From RFXV01 sp038150465 (GTDB lineage Bacteria > Bacteroidota > Bacteroidia > Flavobacteriales > Schleiferiaceae), in contig JAYOTP010000001.1 in assembly GCA_038150465.1 (NCBI GenBank), positions 57,866 to 121,865 of the forward strand: a stretch of 64,000 nt of DNA, read 5' to 3'. The translations under genes were made by a program, and so were the position numbers. Every line of letters starts with the position of its first letter. Position 1 is the stretch's first letter. Below are positions 17,127 through 25,633 of this stretch, one piece after another. The notes beneath the pieces were generated by a model. The model searched no databases and was not told where the DNA came from. It worked only from the letters and a program-made list of their open reading frames with translations.

Positions 17127-19988
17127 CTATCGAATGATCAACACCTCATCGGCGAAGATATAGGTCGGGTAGCCCGCTCCGGGGTGCCATTCGGGAAGTG
17201 TCCCCAATTGATCTGCCTCCACACGGATGTAACGGAACTTGTGGTTCACAGGCAGTTGAAATGGTTCAACGGAACTTCCCTCTTCTGTACTTCTGTCGCC
17301 TATGCGGACCACCCCCAATGGTGACCAGGCCTCTTCTGACCGGTTCCTCCCGTAAAAAGCCACACGAGTTGGAAAGCAGATCCAGGACTTGACATCCTGA
17401 AGGCAATTCAAGCCCACTGCATTGATGACAACGGAAGACTGAAGGTCCACCTCAGCGACGAAAGCCGCGCCCTGTATACCTACCCAGCGACCCTTTCTCC
17501 ATTCTTCATCACCGAATACACCATCGACAAGAGCGTCGGGGCCTCCTGCACTGTATTGCGTACTGGGTGGATTCATCCACTGGGCCGAATAGCGATTCAT
17601 TCGCTTGTGAAAATGAGCGATCGCGGCTGCACCCTTTTCTTTTCCTTTCATGAACCGCAATTCCAATCTCCCACTCTCCCGCACCTGAAAATGCTCCAGC
17701 GATTCATCTTTGATCTGCTGCATGAGGCGATCGGGTTTTCCCTTTGGGAACCAACTGAGTTCGACCGAATGGCCCTCTGGATTCTTCCAGCGGACTTCTG
17801 TGGAATCAAAGAAAACAGAAGCTGCATATTCCATGACTGGAGCCTCGATGTAGGACGAACGGACTGCCGTCAGGTAGACCCTGTCCATGGTCGTTCCCCA
17901 GTCAGAAGGCGTCTCCGACATGTGAAAAACGAGCCTTCCGCCCTGCATGAAATCTCTGTGGCGGAGAAAGTTATTCTGATGATCCAGGCCGTTCAATTCC
18001 ACATGGTCGATGTACGGACCCGATCCCGATCTCCGGATGCGGAACATTTTGCCATTGCCCATCCGAATGTTGGCGCTGTCCAGAGCAGGATAACCGATCA
18101 CATATCGCGGATCCCCAGGACAAACCGGGTAGAAGCCCAGACTGCTGAGTACATACCAGGCGCTCATTTGTCCGCAGTCCTCATTGCCGCTCAGACCATC
18201 TGGCGCATTGTGATACATCTCCTCGAGGATCTGCTTCACGCGCTGCTGCGTCTTGGAAGGCACCCCGGCTGAGTTGTAGAGATAGGCGATGTGGTGCGAT
18301 GGCTCATTTCCATGAGCGTATTGTCCGATCAGTCCGGTGATGTCTGCCTGCGTTCGGCCTGTGGTACGCTCATCTGCTGAGAAGAGCGCATCCAAGTGGT
18401 CTTCCAATGCCTCGGGGCCTCCCAGCCTTCTCATATAGCCCTGGATGTCATGCGGCACATAAAAACTGTATTGCCAGCTGTTGGCTTCCGTAAAGTGATT
18501 GTTCACTTGCCTTGGGTCAAATTCAGCCTCCCACTGCCCGTTGGACCTCGGGTGCATAAAGCCCTTTTCGTCCATTAAATTTCGGTAAGCCAGAGACGAA
18601 CGGTCATAGGATGAGGCCAAACCGATCTCTCCCGCCTGACGAGCTATCTGGGCAACACAAAAATCATCGTAGCCATATTCAAGGGTCTTTGAAACGCTTT
18701 CGTGTTCGTCCTGGAGGTTCAGATAGCCCTTCTTGCGGAACTCCTGCATACCGAACATGGGATGCATCGAACTCCCACGAACCATTTCCAAAGCCTTTTT
18801 CTTATCCAGGGGACTCAGCCCTTTGATGGCCGCGTCCGCAACGACTGAAGCCCCGTGGTACCCGATCATGCACTCTGTTTCATTGCCCGCGAGTTCCCAT
18901 ACCGGAAGCCGGCCTGTCTGATCGAACATTCGCTCGAAGGTGCGCAGAAAATCACCTGTGCGCTCGTGATCGATCAGCGTATAGAGCGGATGTGTGGCCC
19001 GATAGGTGTCCCAGAGGGAAAAAACAGTGTAGTGGTCCGAACTTGCCTGATGAACTGCCCCGTCCATTCCCCGATAGGTGCCTGCTGCATCGCTGAACAG
19101 ATTCGGGACGATCATATTGTGGTAGAGGGCCGTATAAAAAATATGCTTCTGTTCCTGGCTTCCCCACACCTGGATCTTACTGAGTTCGCCGTCCCAAAGC
19201 GAACGGGTTTGGGATTTTACTTCATCGAGCTCCTTTTGGCCCACCTCCTGTTCCAGATTCTGCAAAGCGGCTTCAGAGCTGGTGGATGAAAGACCGACCC
19301 ATACCGTCAGTGGCTTTTTCAGCTTTTTGAATCGAAGCACTTTTCGGTGTTTGGGATTTGAGGGGTCGGCAAGCACTTCCTCCACGGCCTGCGAAAGGCG
19401 AATGTGGTAGAATACGTTTTGGTCCAATGCCCATGCGGTGGATCGTCGATGGCCCTTGAGGTTCTTTTCATCCAGCTGAACGATCTCGCCCCCGAGCAGC
19501 CGGTCCCGGTGCAACAGGTCGACCAGCAGATAGGCCGGAGCGCCCTTGGGAAAGGTGTAGCGATGTACGCCCGCTCGTGGGGAAGCCGTCAGTTCCACCC
19601 GAATGTCGTTCGCCAGAAGGACTTCATAGGATCCCGCATTGGCCTTTTCATTCTTGTGGGAAAAGGCTGTCCGCACTTCATCCGATGTCCAGTTCAGCTC
19701 GAGCATGGGCATCAACAACAGATCTCCGTAGTCCGAAACTCCGGTTCCGCTCAGATGCGTGTGGCTGAAACCGTAGATGGCAGAATCCGAGTAATGATAG
19801 CCTCCGCAGCCGTCCCAACCATCCAGGCGGGTGTCCGGACTGAGTTGCACCATCCCGAAAGGTGCAGTGGCGCCAGGATAGGTGTGTCCGTGCCCTCCCG
19901 TGCCAATGAACGGGTTCACCCACTCTGACTGTCCGAGCAAAGAAAAAGAGAGTGCCGAGAGGATAAGGGGAAACAAGAAATTTTTCAT
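17127..19988 (-). CDS. GH92 alpha-mannosidase
   Basis: A 953-residue glycoside hydrolase family 92 enzyme, calcium-dependent exo-acting alpha-mannosidases that trim mannose chains such as N-glycans. It has a signal peptide (1-19), the GH92 opening WVNPFIGTGGHGHTYPGA, GFSHTHLSGTG, and the C-terminal catalytic-domain motif GNEDCGQMSAWYVLSSLGFYP. The final about 130 residues look like an extra beta-sandwich (discoidin/NPCBM-like) domain. The ATG at 19988 is chosen for the signal peptide; the frame extends further but overlaps the transporter gene. It overlaps the transporter stop by 4 bp, so both belong to one operon. No SusC/SusD pair is nearby. Confidence 0.94.
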   Translation of the reverse strand: MKNFLFPLILSALSFSLLGQSEWVNPFIGTGGHGHTYPGATAPFGMVQLSPDTRLDGWDGCGGYHYSDSAIYGFSHTHLSGTGVSDYGDLLLMPMLELNWTSDEVRTAFSHKNEKANAGSYEVLLANDIRVELTASPRAGVHRYTFPKGAPAYLLVDLLHRDRLLGGEIVQLDEKNLKGHRRSTAWALDQNVFYHIRLSQAVEEVLADPSNPKHRKVLRFKKLKKPLTVWVGLSSTSSEAALQNLEQEVGQKELDEVKSQTRSLWDGELSKIQVWGSQEQKHIFYTALYHNMIVPNLFSDAAGTYRGMDGAVHQASSDHYTVFSLWDTYRATHPLYTLIDHERTGDFLRTFERMFDQTGRLPVWELAGNETECMIGYHGASVVADAAIKGLSPLDKKKALEMVRGSSMHPMFGMQEFRKKGYLNLQDEHESVSKTLEYGYDDFCVAQIARQAGEIGLASSYDRSSLAYRNLMDEKGFMHPRSNGQWEAEFDPRQVNNHFTEANSWQYSFYVPHDIQGYMRRLGGPEALEDHLDALFSADERTTGRTQADITGLIGQYAHGNEPSHHIAYLYNSAGVPSKTQQRVKQILEEMYHNAPDGLSGNEDCGQMSAWYVLSSLGFYPVCPGDPRYVIGYPALDSANIRMGNGKMFRIRRSGSGPYIDHVELNGLDHQNNFLRHRDFMQGGRLVFHMSETPSDWGTTMDRVYLTAVRSSYIEAPVMEYAASVFFDSTEVRWKNPEGHSVELSWFPKGKPDRLMQQIKDESLEHFQVRESGRLELRFMKGKEKGAAAIAHFHKRMNRYSAQWMNPPSTQYSAGGPDALVDGVFGDEEWRKGRWVGIQGAAFVAEVDLQSSVVINAVGLNCLQDVKSWICFPTRVAFYGRNRSEEAWSPLGVVRIGDRSTEEGSSVEPFQLPVNHKFRYIRVEADQLGTLPEWHPGAGYPTYIFADEVLIIR

Positions 19989-21193
19989 GAGGTCTTGGGC
20001 TTTATGCGGTGTCCGCTGCGGGCAAACCAGATGAGGTAGAGATAGGCTGGAAGAAGCATCCAATAGGACGGGGGCCGTCCGATCGAATCGGCCAAAAGAC
20101 CTTGGACGGGCGGCAGAATGGCTCCGCCGACAATGGCCATGACCAAAAGGCCTGAGCCCTTGCTGGTGAATGAACCCAGATCTCTTAGAGAAAGGGCGAA
20201 AATATTGCCCCACATGATCGAATGAAAAAAGCCAGCAGCCACCAGGGCCCAGGCGCCAGCAGCCGTGCCGAATCCTGCGATCGCCACGCAGACCGAGGCT
20301 CCGATCGCAAATAGGAACAACACCTTGTGGGTGGGTGCTTTTGGAAGAACAAGCGGGATCAGTAAACGGCCTGCCATCAAGGCTCCCCAGTAGTAGGATA
20401 GATAGACCGCGCCGTCTGCTCTGCTCAGCTCGCGAACATCGCCGAGATACAGGATGAGAAAGGTGGCCACGCAGACCTCAACGCCCACATAAAGGAAAAT
20501 AGCCACCGCGCCGCTCAGCAGATGAGGATGTGCCCGATAGGTCCCTTCGGCAGGGTCTGCTGCGCGGGTCGGGACCACTTCCGGAAGGCGCAGCATCCAA
20601 AAAAGGAGTGCCGCTGCACTCAACAGGATACCGATCCAGAAGTAGACCTCATTGAGTCTATCCAAACGAGCCGCTTCATCCAAAGCCTCCATGCCTTCGA
20701 GGATCGCCCAGGCACCAAAGAGCGGCGCAAGGACCTTGGCCAGTGCATTGAATCCCTGTGCTGTATTGAGATAATTGCTTCCCGATCTGGCGCCTCCCAG
20801 GGCCACCATATAGGGATTGGCTGCAACCTGCAAAAGCGTGACCCCAGCTGCCAGAGCAAAAATGGCGATCAGGAAGTAGATGTATTCGGCATACACGCCA
20901 GCTGCAATGAACCCAAAACTCCCCAAGGCCATGACAGCCAAACCCAAAGAGATGCCTTTTCGGTAACCGACTTTTTGCAGGATGCCCGCAGCCGGGAATG
21001 AGACAACGAAAAAAGCAATGAAAAAAGCGAATTGTACGAGGGCCGCCTGAAAATTGTTGAGCTCAAAAAGGTCTTTCAGAAAGGGGATGAGCGCCCCATC
21101 CATCTCGGTGAGGAAACCCCAGATGAAGAACAATCCGGTCATCCAGACCAAGACCCAGCCAGGGGCCTGTGTACGTACTGAACCTTGTTCCAT
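19985..21193 (-). CDS. FucP/GluP-type sugar-proton symporter (MFS)
   Basis: Major facilitator transporter of the fucose/glucose-galactose group, about 402 residues with 12 predicted helices. Family signatures include FIWGFLTEMDGALIPFLK in helix 1, AANPYMVALG in the first half and SIMWGNIFALSLRDLG in the second half. I prefer the ATG at 21193, preceded by AAGGA, over an upstream GTG at 21223. The stop overlaps the GH92 start by 4 bp, so it probably imports the monosaccharide released by that enzyme, most simply mannose; the exact sugar is inference. Confidence 0.9.
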   Translation of the reverse strand: MEQGSVRTQAPGWVLVWMTGLFFIWGFLTEMDGALIPFLKDLFELNNFQAALVQFAFFIAFFVVSFPAAGILQKVGYRKGISLGLAVMALGSFGFIAAGVYAEYIYFLIAIFALAAGVTLLQVAANPYMVALGGARSGSNYLNTAQGFNALAKVLAPLFGAWAILEGMEALDEAARLDRLNEVYFWIGILLSAAALLFWMLRLPEVVPTRAADPAEGTYRAHPHLLSGAVAIFLYVGVEVCVATFLILYLGDVRELSRADGAVYLSYYWGALMAGRLLIPLVLPKAPTHKVLFLFAIGASVCVAIAGFGTAAGAWALVAAGFFHSIMWGNIFALSLRDLGSFTSKGSGLLVMAIVGGAILPPVQGLLADSIGRPPSYWMLLPAYLYLIWFARSGHRIKPKTS

Positions 21194-21261
21194 GGATCCT
21201 TGAAGTGGATGTTCAAGGTACACTTCCTCAGAAGAGTGGCCTTAGAGCCGTTCCCGACCGA

Positions 21262-21720
21262 TCAGGACTTTATGTTCTTCTCATACAGCTCGATCCACTG
21301 CTGGCTGTTCATCCTGCCCACCAACTCCCCTATGAGCAGAAGCGGAACATGCTCGGCCTTTTTGAATCGAATGCAGCTCTTTCCCATGTCGAGTTTGCGC
21401 TGGCTGTGCTTGGGGAACTCGGTGGTGAACCACTCCATCAAGTTTGGCGAAGCGTAGAGTCCCATATGATAAAGCCCTATGTGGTTCTTCTGCGAGGCGA
21501 TGCTGATAAATGGAAGCGGCAGTTTAGGATCACAGTGGTAGCCTGCCGGGTAAACGGAATGAGGCACGACATAACCGATCATTCCATAGGACATCGCCTC
21601 CACGATGCCACCATCCGGAAGATGGTCGAGAATGGTTTGCCGCAATGCGCCCATGATCTCCCTGCGCTCAGGCGGAAGTTGTTCCAAGTATTCTTCAGGG
21701 GTGGAAGCGGTGATCCTCAA
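21262..21720 (-). CDS. DUF1801 (YdhG-like) protein
   Basis: A 152-residue cytoplasmic protein of the DUF1801/YdhG family. Typical features are the opening TPEEYLEQLPPERR, EAMSYGMIGYVVP in the middle and GKSCIRFKKAEHVPLLLI towards the end. The molecular role of the family is not settled. The start codon is TTG, three bp after the stop of the thioesterase gene, so it is the fourth gene of a tightly packed minus-strand run. The sugar transporter gene follows after 68 bp. Confidence 0.85.
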   Translation of the reverse strand: MRITASTPEEYLEQLPPERREIMGALRQTILDHLPDGGIVEAMSYGMIGYVVPHSVYPAGYHCDPKLPLPFISIASQKNHIGLYHMGLYASPNLMEWFTTEFPKHSQRKLDMGKSCIRFKKAEHVPLLLIGELVGRMNSQQWIELYEKNIKS

Positions 21721-21723
21721 GGT

Positions 21724-22161
21724 TCAAATATCTGTTTGGCTGCTGAAGTCATCAGATCGTGGAATCTGATCGAATGCCGGTCTGTATTTCTCCGGAGGCG
21801 TGGTCAGCTTTCTCTTGTTCAGATCGATCCATGCACAGGAAACTTCGAGTCGCGCGCAAAACACCTCGCCTTTGAAGAATTCATGCCGAAAGGCAAACCG
21901 TCCCAGATCATCTGAAAGGCCGATCAGTTGGGCTGTGATATGAGCTTGGTCCGATGAGCGGATCTCCCGCCGAAAAGTGCAGACCTCCTTGAAGAGGACC
22001 GGGCCAAAGCCCATGGCTGCCAACTCCTGAATGCCCAGACCCACTTCGTGAAGCAGCCCGATGCGCTGGCTGGCCGCAAGGTCGTAATAGACCGAGTGCT
22101 TCATATGGCCCACGGGATCGAGATCGGACCAACGGAGATCGATCGGTTTGATTCCTTTCAT
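21724..22161 (-). CDS. Hotdog-fold acyl-CoA thioesterase (4HBT family)
   Basis: A 145-residue single hotdog-domain protein. The active-site segment RWSDLDPVGHMKHSVYYD matches the 4-hydroxybenzoyl-CoA thioesterase/YbgC type (family pattern R-x-x-D-x-D-x-x-G-H). Such enzymes hydrolyse acyl-CoA thioesters in the cytoplasm; the substrate here is unknown. Its ATG overlaps the stop of the META-domain gene by 4 bp, and the DUF1801 gene follows directly. Confidence 0.88.
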   Translation of the reverse strand: MKGIKPIDLRWSDLDPVGHMKHSVYYDLAASQRIGLLHEVGLGIQELAAMGFGPVLFKEVCTFRREIRSSDQAHITAQLIGLSDDLGRFAFRHEFFKGEVFCARLEVSCAWIDLNKRKLTTPPEKYRPAFDQIPRSDDFSSQTDI

Positions 22162-22577
22162 TCTTCCAGGCTTTTGGCTCTGAAGAGCAGGGTCGTCCCC
22201 TGGAACAGAGCGAGCGTCTCTTTGGTCTGTTCCATGCGGTCACTTCTCTCGAGCGTCTTTTGAAACAGGAGCTCACGTTGCATCAGCCCTTCGCAGAACA
22301 TCTCCGTAGAAAAGACCGGGCCGATGCGGATGCCTCCGGGACCATCGGTCGTTTGACAACTTGCCCCCATTTGGTTGCAACCCGCGTAGGCACTCAGTCG
22401 CTGCTGCACCCAATCGATCTCAAGGGTGATCTCTTTGGATGGGCCCGTTTCTTCCGGCCAATCCACCACCACCCAGCGTCCGGAGACCGGTTCAGCATAT
22501 GCCTCTGCTTCACTTTCGGGAAGCCCTCTGCAGGAGGAGAGGATGAACAGAAAAAAGATCGATAGAAGTATCCGCAT
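22158..22577 (-). CDS. META-domain lipoprotein
   Basis: A 139-residue lipoprotein (lipobox L-S-S-C at about residues 13-16) with one META domain, as in HslJ. The domain shows GRWVVVDW at its start, AGCNQMGASC in the middle, IGPVFSTEMFCEG, and an ending TLLFRAKSLEE. META proteins are linked to heat or envelope stress and motility in other bacteria, but the mechanism is unclear. It overlaps both neighbours by 4 bp (regulator upstream, thioesterase downstream). Confidence 0.85.
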   Translation of the reverse strand: MRILLSIFFLFILSSCRGLPESEAEAYAEPVSGRWVVVDWPEETGPSKEITLEIDWVQQRLSAYAGCNQMGASCQTTDGPGGIRIGPVFSTEMFCEGLMQRELLFQKTLERSDRMEQTKETLALFQGTTLLFRAKSLEE

Positions 22578-23296
22578 CAGCTGCGCAGGCCCGAGGGATC
22601 ATTGGCCGCATTGAGTTCAAAGAGCTGTGCCGGCTTGTGCAAAACACCTTTTTGCTTTTCATCCAAGGGAGTGACCACACGCTCTTTGATCACTTTTTTC
22701 CTGAAGTTCCGTTTATCGAGCTTCCTGTTCAGGATGATCTCGTACAGATTCTGCAGCTGGCTCAGGGTGAATTTCTCCGGCAGCAACTCGAGGCCGACCT
22801 GATAGACTTCAAAATCCCTGCGCAGCACTTCAATGGCCTCCTCCATGATCTCGTTGTGATCGAATCCCAACTGAGGGATGTCCTGAACATCCTGCCAAAA
22901 CACCTTCTCGGCAAATGAACTGGCCGCAGGTTCAAAGTCGTCCATCCGAACAAAGGCGTAGTACGCCACCGTGACCACACGTGTGGCTGGCTTTTTTCGA
23001 TAACTCTCCAGCCAGGCGAGGTCTTTCGGGTTCCTCAGGCGATCGGGATCACCAAAGGTTTTGAATTGCTTGAGAAAGATGCCGTCCAAATTGGTGAGTT
23101 CTTTGAGCACGCGACCGGCTGCCTGATCCAGACTCTCCTCCTCCCAAACATGGTCGCCCGGAAGTGCATTTTGCACCTTGTCGCCCAGACGCTCGTAGCT
23201 CTGCTCGATGAGCAGAACATTCAACTTTTCATTGTCGAAGCCGAAGACGACACAATCGCAGGAGACGTGGGGATTGACAGTTGGCTTTGTACTCAC
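22577..23296 (-). CDS. NUDIX-like transcriptional regulator (NrtR/AraR type)
   Basis: About 239 residues. The N-terminal half is a NUDIX fold (VSCDCVVFGFDNEKLNVLLI) whose NUDIX box is degenerate: the catalytic R-E-x-x-x-E-E pattern is replaced by RVLKEL, which argues against hydrolase activity. The C-terminal half (FTLSQLQNLYEIILNRKLD, then NFRKKVIKERVV) matches the winged-helix DNA-binding domain of the NrtR and Bacteroides AraR regulators. The start is uncertain: GTG at 23296 is chosen because family members begin just before this point; TTG at 23323 is the alternative. It is divergent from pfkA and heads a run leading to a sugar transporter and GH92. Confidence 0.85.
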   Translation of the reverse strand: MSTKPTVNPHVSCDCVVFGFDNEKLNVLLIEQSYERLGDKVQNALPGDHVWEEESLDQAAGRVLKELTNLDGIFLKQFKTFGDPDRLRNPKDLAWLESYRKKPATRVVTVAYYAFVRMDDFEPAASSFAEKVFWQDVQDIPQLGFDHNEIMEEAIEVLRRDFEVYQVGLELLPEKFTLSQLQNLYEIILNRKLDKRNFRKKVIKERVVTPLDEKQKGVLHKPAQLFELNAANDPSGLRS

Positions 23297-23388
23297 TCTT
23301 CGGAAGCGGTTTTGTTGAACCAAATATAACTTTTCATTGGACGAACCGATCTCGTTCACTTTTTCCTTTTCCGAATGGACAATCCGTC

Positions 23389-23396
23389 TATTTTTG
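23389..23396 (+). promoter_or_regulatory. -7 box for pfkA-gap
   Basis: TATTTTTG matches TAnnTTTG and ends 12 bp before the pfkA ATG, so the leader would be only a few nucleotides long. The box lies in the gap between pfkA and the divergent NUDIX regulator gene. Confidence 0.6.
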
Positions 23397-23408
23397 CCGA
23401 TTCTGAAA

Positions 23409-24380
23409 ATGAAACGTTTAGGTGTTTTAACGTCCGGCGGAGATGCGCCGGGGATGAATGCAGCCATCCGGGCTGTTGTGCGTACCGCTTCTTTTTACGA
23501 AAAGGAAGTGATTGGCATTCGGAAGGGCTTTCAGGGCCTGATCGATGGCGAGTGCATGGAACTGAATGCACGGTCTGTCCGGAATATTCTGAATCAAGGA
23601 GGTACTTTTTTGAAGTCTGCCCGCTGTGCGGAATTCCGAAGTACAGAAGGCCGGAAGAAGGCCTACCAGCAGATCGAAAAGGCAGAGATCGATGCCCTTG
23701 TGGTGATCGGCGGAAATGGCAGCTTCACGGGCGCTCATCTGCTTCATAAGGAATACGGTCTGCCGGTGATCGGCATCCCAGGAACGATCGACAACGACCT
23801 TTACGGCACAGACTACACACTGGGATACGACTCGGCCACCAATGTGGTGGTGGAGTGCATCGATAAGATCCGTGATACAGCCAGCTCACACAACCGGCTC
23901 TTCTTTGTGGAAGTCATGGGCAGAGATACGGGCTTCATCGCCCTTCGAACGGCAGTGGCCACTGGAGCGTTGGATGTGGTCCTACCCGAAGAGCATTCGT
24001 CCATGGAGGACCTGATCAGCGAAGTGGAGAAGAGTTTCGCCAACCGCAAGACCTCCAACATCATCATTACAGCGGAGGGCAATCATTTGGGCAATACCTA
24101 CGACATCTCGAGGAAGATCGTAGAACAGTTTCCCCATATCGATACCAAGGTCACCATCCTTGGCCACCTGCAAAGAGGTGGAGCACCCAGCTGCATGGAC
24201 CGCATTCTCGCCGGCAAACTCGGTGTTTCTTCTGTGGAGGCGCTGCTGAATGGAAAGAGTGATGTGATGTGCGGCGTCGAAAATCAGGATGTGACCTTCA
24301 CTCCACTTGAAAAAGCCATTTCTGAAAAGGTCGAATTGAATATGGACCTCTTGCGGATATCCAGAATTCTAGCAACATAA
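23409..24380 (+). CDS. pfkA: ATP-dependent 6-phosphofructokinase
   Basis: Glycolytic kinase converting fructose 6-phosphate to fructose 1,6-bisphosphate. The 323-residue protein has the ATP-binding LTSGGDAPGMNAAIRA at its start, the catalytic region GIPGTIDNDLYGTDYTLG, EVMGRDTGFIAL, and LGHLQRGGAPSCMDR near the C-terminus. The length is typical for bacterial PfkA, and the Gly and Asn typical of ATP-using enzymes appear in the NGSFTGA region. The ATG at 23409 is chosen because the family begins MKRLGVLTSGGD; the open frame runs further upstream through the promoter. gap follows after 13 bp. Confidence 0.96.
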   Translation: MKRLGVLTSGGDAPGMNAAIRAVVRTASFYEKEVIGIRKGFQGLIDGECMELNARSVRNILNQGGTFLKSARCAEFRSTEGRKKAYQQIEKAEIDALVVIGGNGSFTGAHLLHKEYGLPVIGIPGTIDNDLYGTDYTLGYDSATNVVVECIDKIRDTASSHNRLFFVEVMGRDTGFIALRTAVATGALDVVLPEEHSSMEDLISEVEKSFANRKTSNIIITAEGNHLGNTYDISRKIVEQFPHIDTKVTILGHLQRGGAPSCMDRILAGKLGVSSVEALLNGKSDVMCGVENQDVTFTPLEKAISEKVELNMDLLRISRILAT

Positions 24381-24393
24381 ATCAATAGAATAA

Positions 24394-25386
24394 ATGAAAA
24401 AGATAGCGATCAATGGATTCGGTCGGATCGGACGACTCACCTTCAGGCAGCTGCTCAACAAAGACGGCGTGGAGGTAGTGGCCATCAACGACCTGACAGA
24501 TCCCAAGACCCTGGCACATCTGCTCAAGTACGATTCGGCCCATGGCCGTTTTGACGCTGAGATATCAGTAGAGGGAAATACGCTGCTGGTCAATGGCAAG
24601 AGCATCCATATTTCAGCGATCAAGGATCCGGCGGAGCTCCCATGGAGATCCATGAACATCGATGTGGTCCTCGAATGCACGGGGATTTTCCGTGACCGGG
24701 AAGGAATGGGCAAACACCTCGAAGCGGGAGCTCGAAAAGTCTTGCTTTCCGCACCCGCGAAAAAAGGCATCCCCACATTTGTACTGGGCGTCAATGACCA
24801 TTTGATGACCGCTGAAGATGACCTCTTGAGCAATGCGTCCTGCACCACCAATTGCCTCGCGCCAATGGCCAAGGTGTTGCATGAGCAATTTGGCATCGTG
24901 AAAGGCTACATGACCACCGTTCATGCCTACACCTCAGATCAGCGAATACAAGACGCTCCGCATTCCGATCTGCGCAGAGCACGTGCGGGGGCTGAGAACA
25001 TCATTCCTACAAGTACAGGTGCAGCAGTCGCTGTTGGCCTGGTACTTCCTGAGCTTGCAGGAAAACTGGACGGTATGGCCATGCGTGTTCCCACGCTGAC
25101 TGGCTCGGTGACCGACCTCACCGTCGAGCTCGCACGGGAAACGACTGCGGAAGAAGTGAATGCGGCCATGAAATCTGCTGCTTCCGGGGAGCTGAAGGGC
25201 ATCCTTGAATACTGCGAAGAGCCGATCGTTTCTTCTGACATCGTTGGCAGTCCTTACTCGAATATCTTCGATGCGCCCCTTACTTCGGTCATGGGGAACA
25301 TGGCCAAGATCGTGGGATGGTACGATAACGAAGCGGGCTATTCGGCGCGCCTGGCCGACATGTGCATCAAGCTCGCCAACCTTTGA
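24394..25386 (+). CDS. gap: Type I glyceraldehyde-3-phosphate dehydrogenase
   Basis: NAD-dependent glycolytic dehydrogenase, 330 residues. The Rossmann motif INGFGRIGRLTFRQL opens the protein, the catalytic Cys is in SNASCTTNCLAP (about residue 148), and the substrate-binding TSTGAAVAVG and WYDNEAGYSARLAD near the end are family hallmarks. It lies 13 bp after pfkA, so two glycolytic steps share a transcript, closed by a terminator at 25609-25633. Confidence 0.96.
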   Translation: MKKIAINGFGRIGRLTFRQLLNKDGVEVVAINDLTDPKTLAHLLKYDSAHGRFDAEISVEGNTLLVNGKSIHISAIKDPAELPWRSMNIDVVLECTGIFRDREGMGKHLEAGARKVLLSAPAKKGIPTFVLGVNDHLMTAEDDLLSNASCTTNCLAPMAKVLHEQFGIVKGYMTTVHAYTSDQRIQDAPHSDLRRARAGAENIIPTSTGAAVAVGLVLPELAGKLDGMAMRVPTLTGSVTDLTVELARETTAEEVNAAMKSAASGELKGILEYCEEPIVSSDIVGSPYSNIFDAPLTSVMGNMAKIVGWYDNEAGYSARLADMCIKLANL

Positions 25387-25608
25387 TAACGAGCTTGGTC
25401 AGGATGGTTTATTAGGCCATCCTGTGGGCTTTAACAGAACTTTAAATGATGGCCGTCCAACAATGGCCTGAAAGTTGTCGTTGAAGTTTTTGTTCAAATG
25501 AACCAACGCTTTCTCTAAACAGTGCGTTACTTATTTGAACTTCTTTCAGCGGCGGAGTTCTTTTTGGTTTTCTCTTAGGTTAGGTTTATCGTCTTCCCGC
25601 TGATATTG

Positions 25609-25633
25609 AGCCCCGCAAACGCGGGGCTTTTTT
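25609..25633 (+). terminator. Rho-independent terminator for pfkA-gap
   Basis: AGCCCCGC and GCGGGGCT form an 8-bp stem with a short AAAC loop, followed by six T. It abuts the stop of the convergent paaE gene. The 220 bp between gap and this hairpin hold no gene; they contain one more inverted repeat (CAGGATGG with CCATCCTG, near 25402-25425). Confidence 0.85.
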
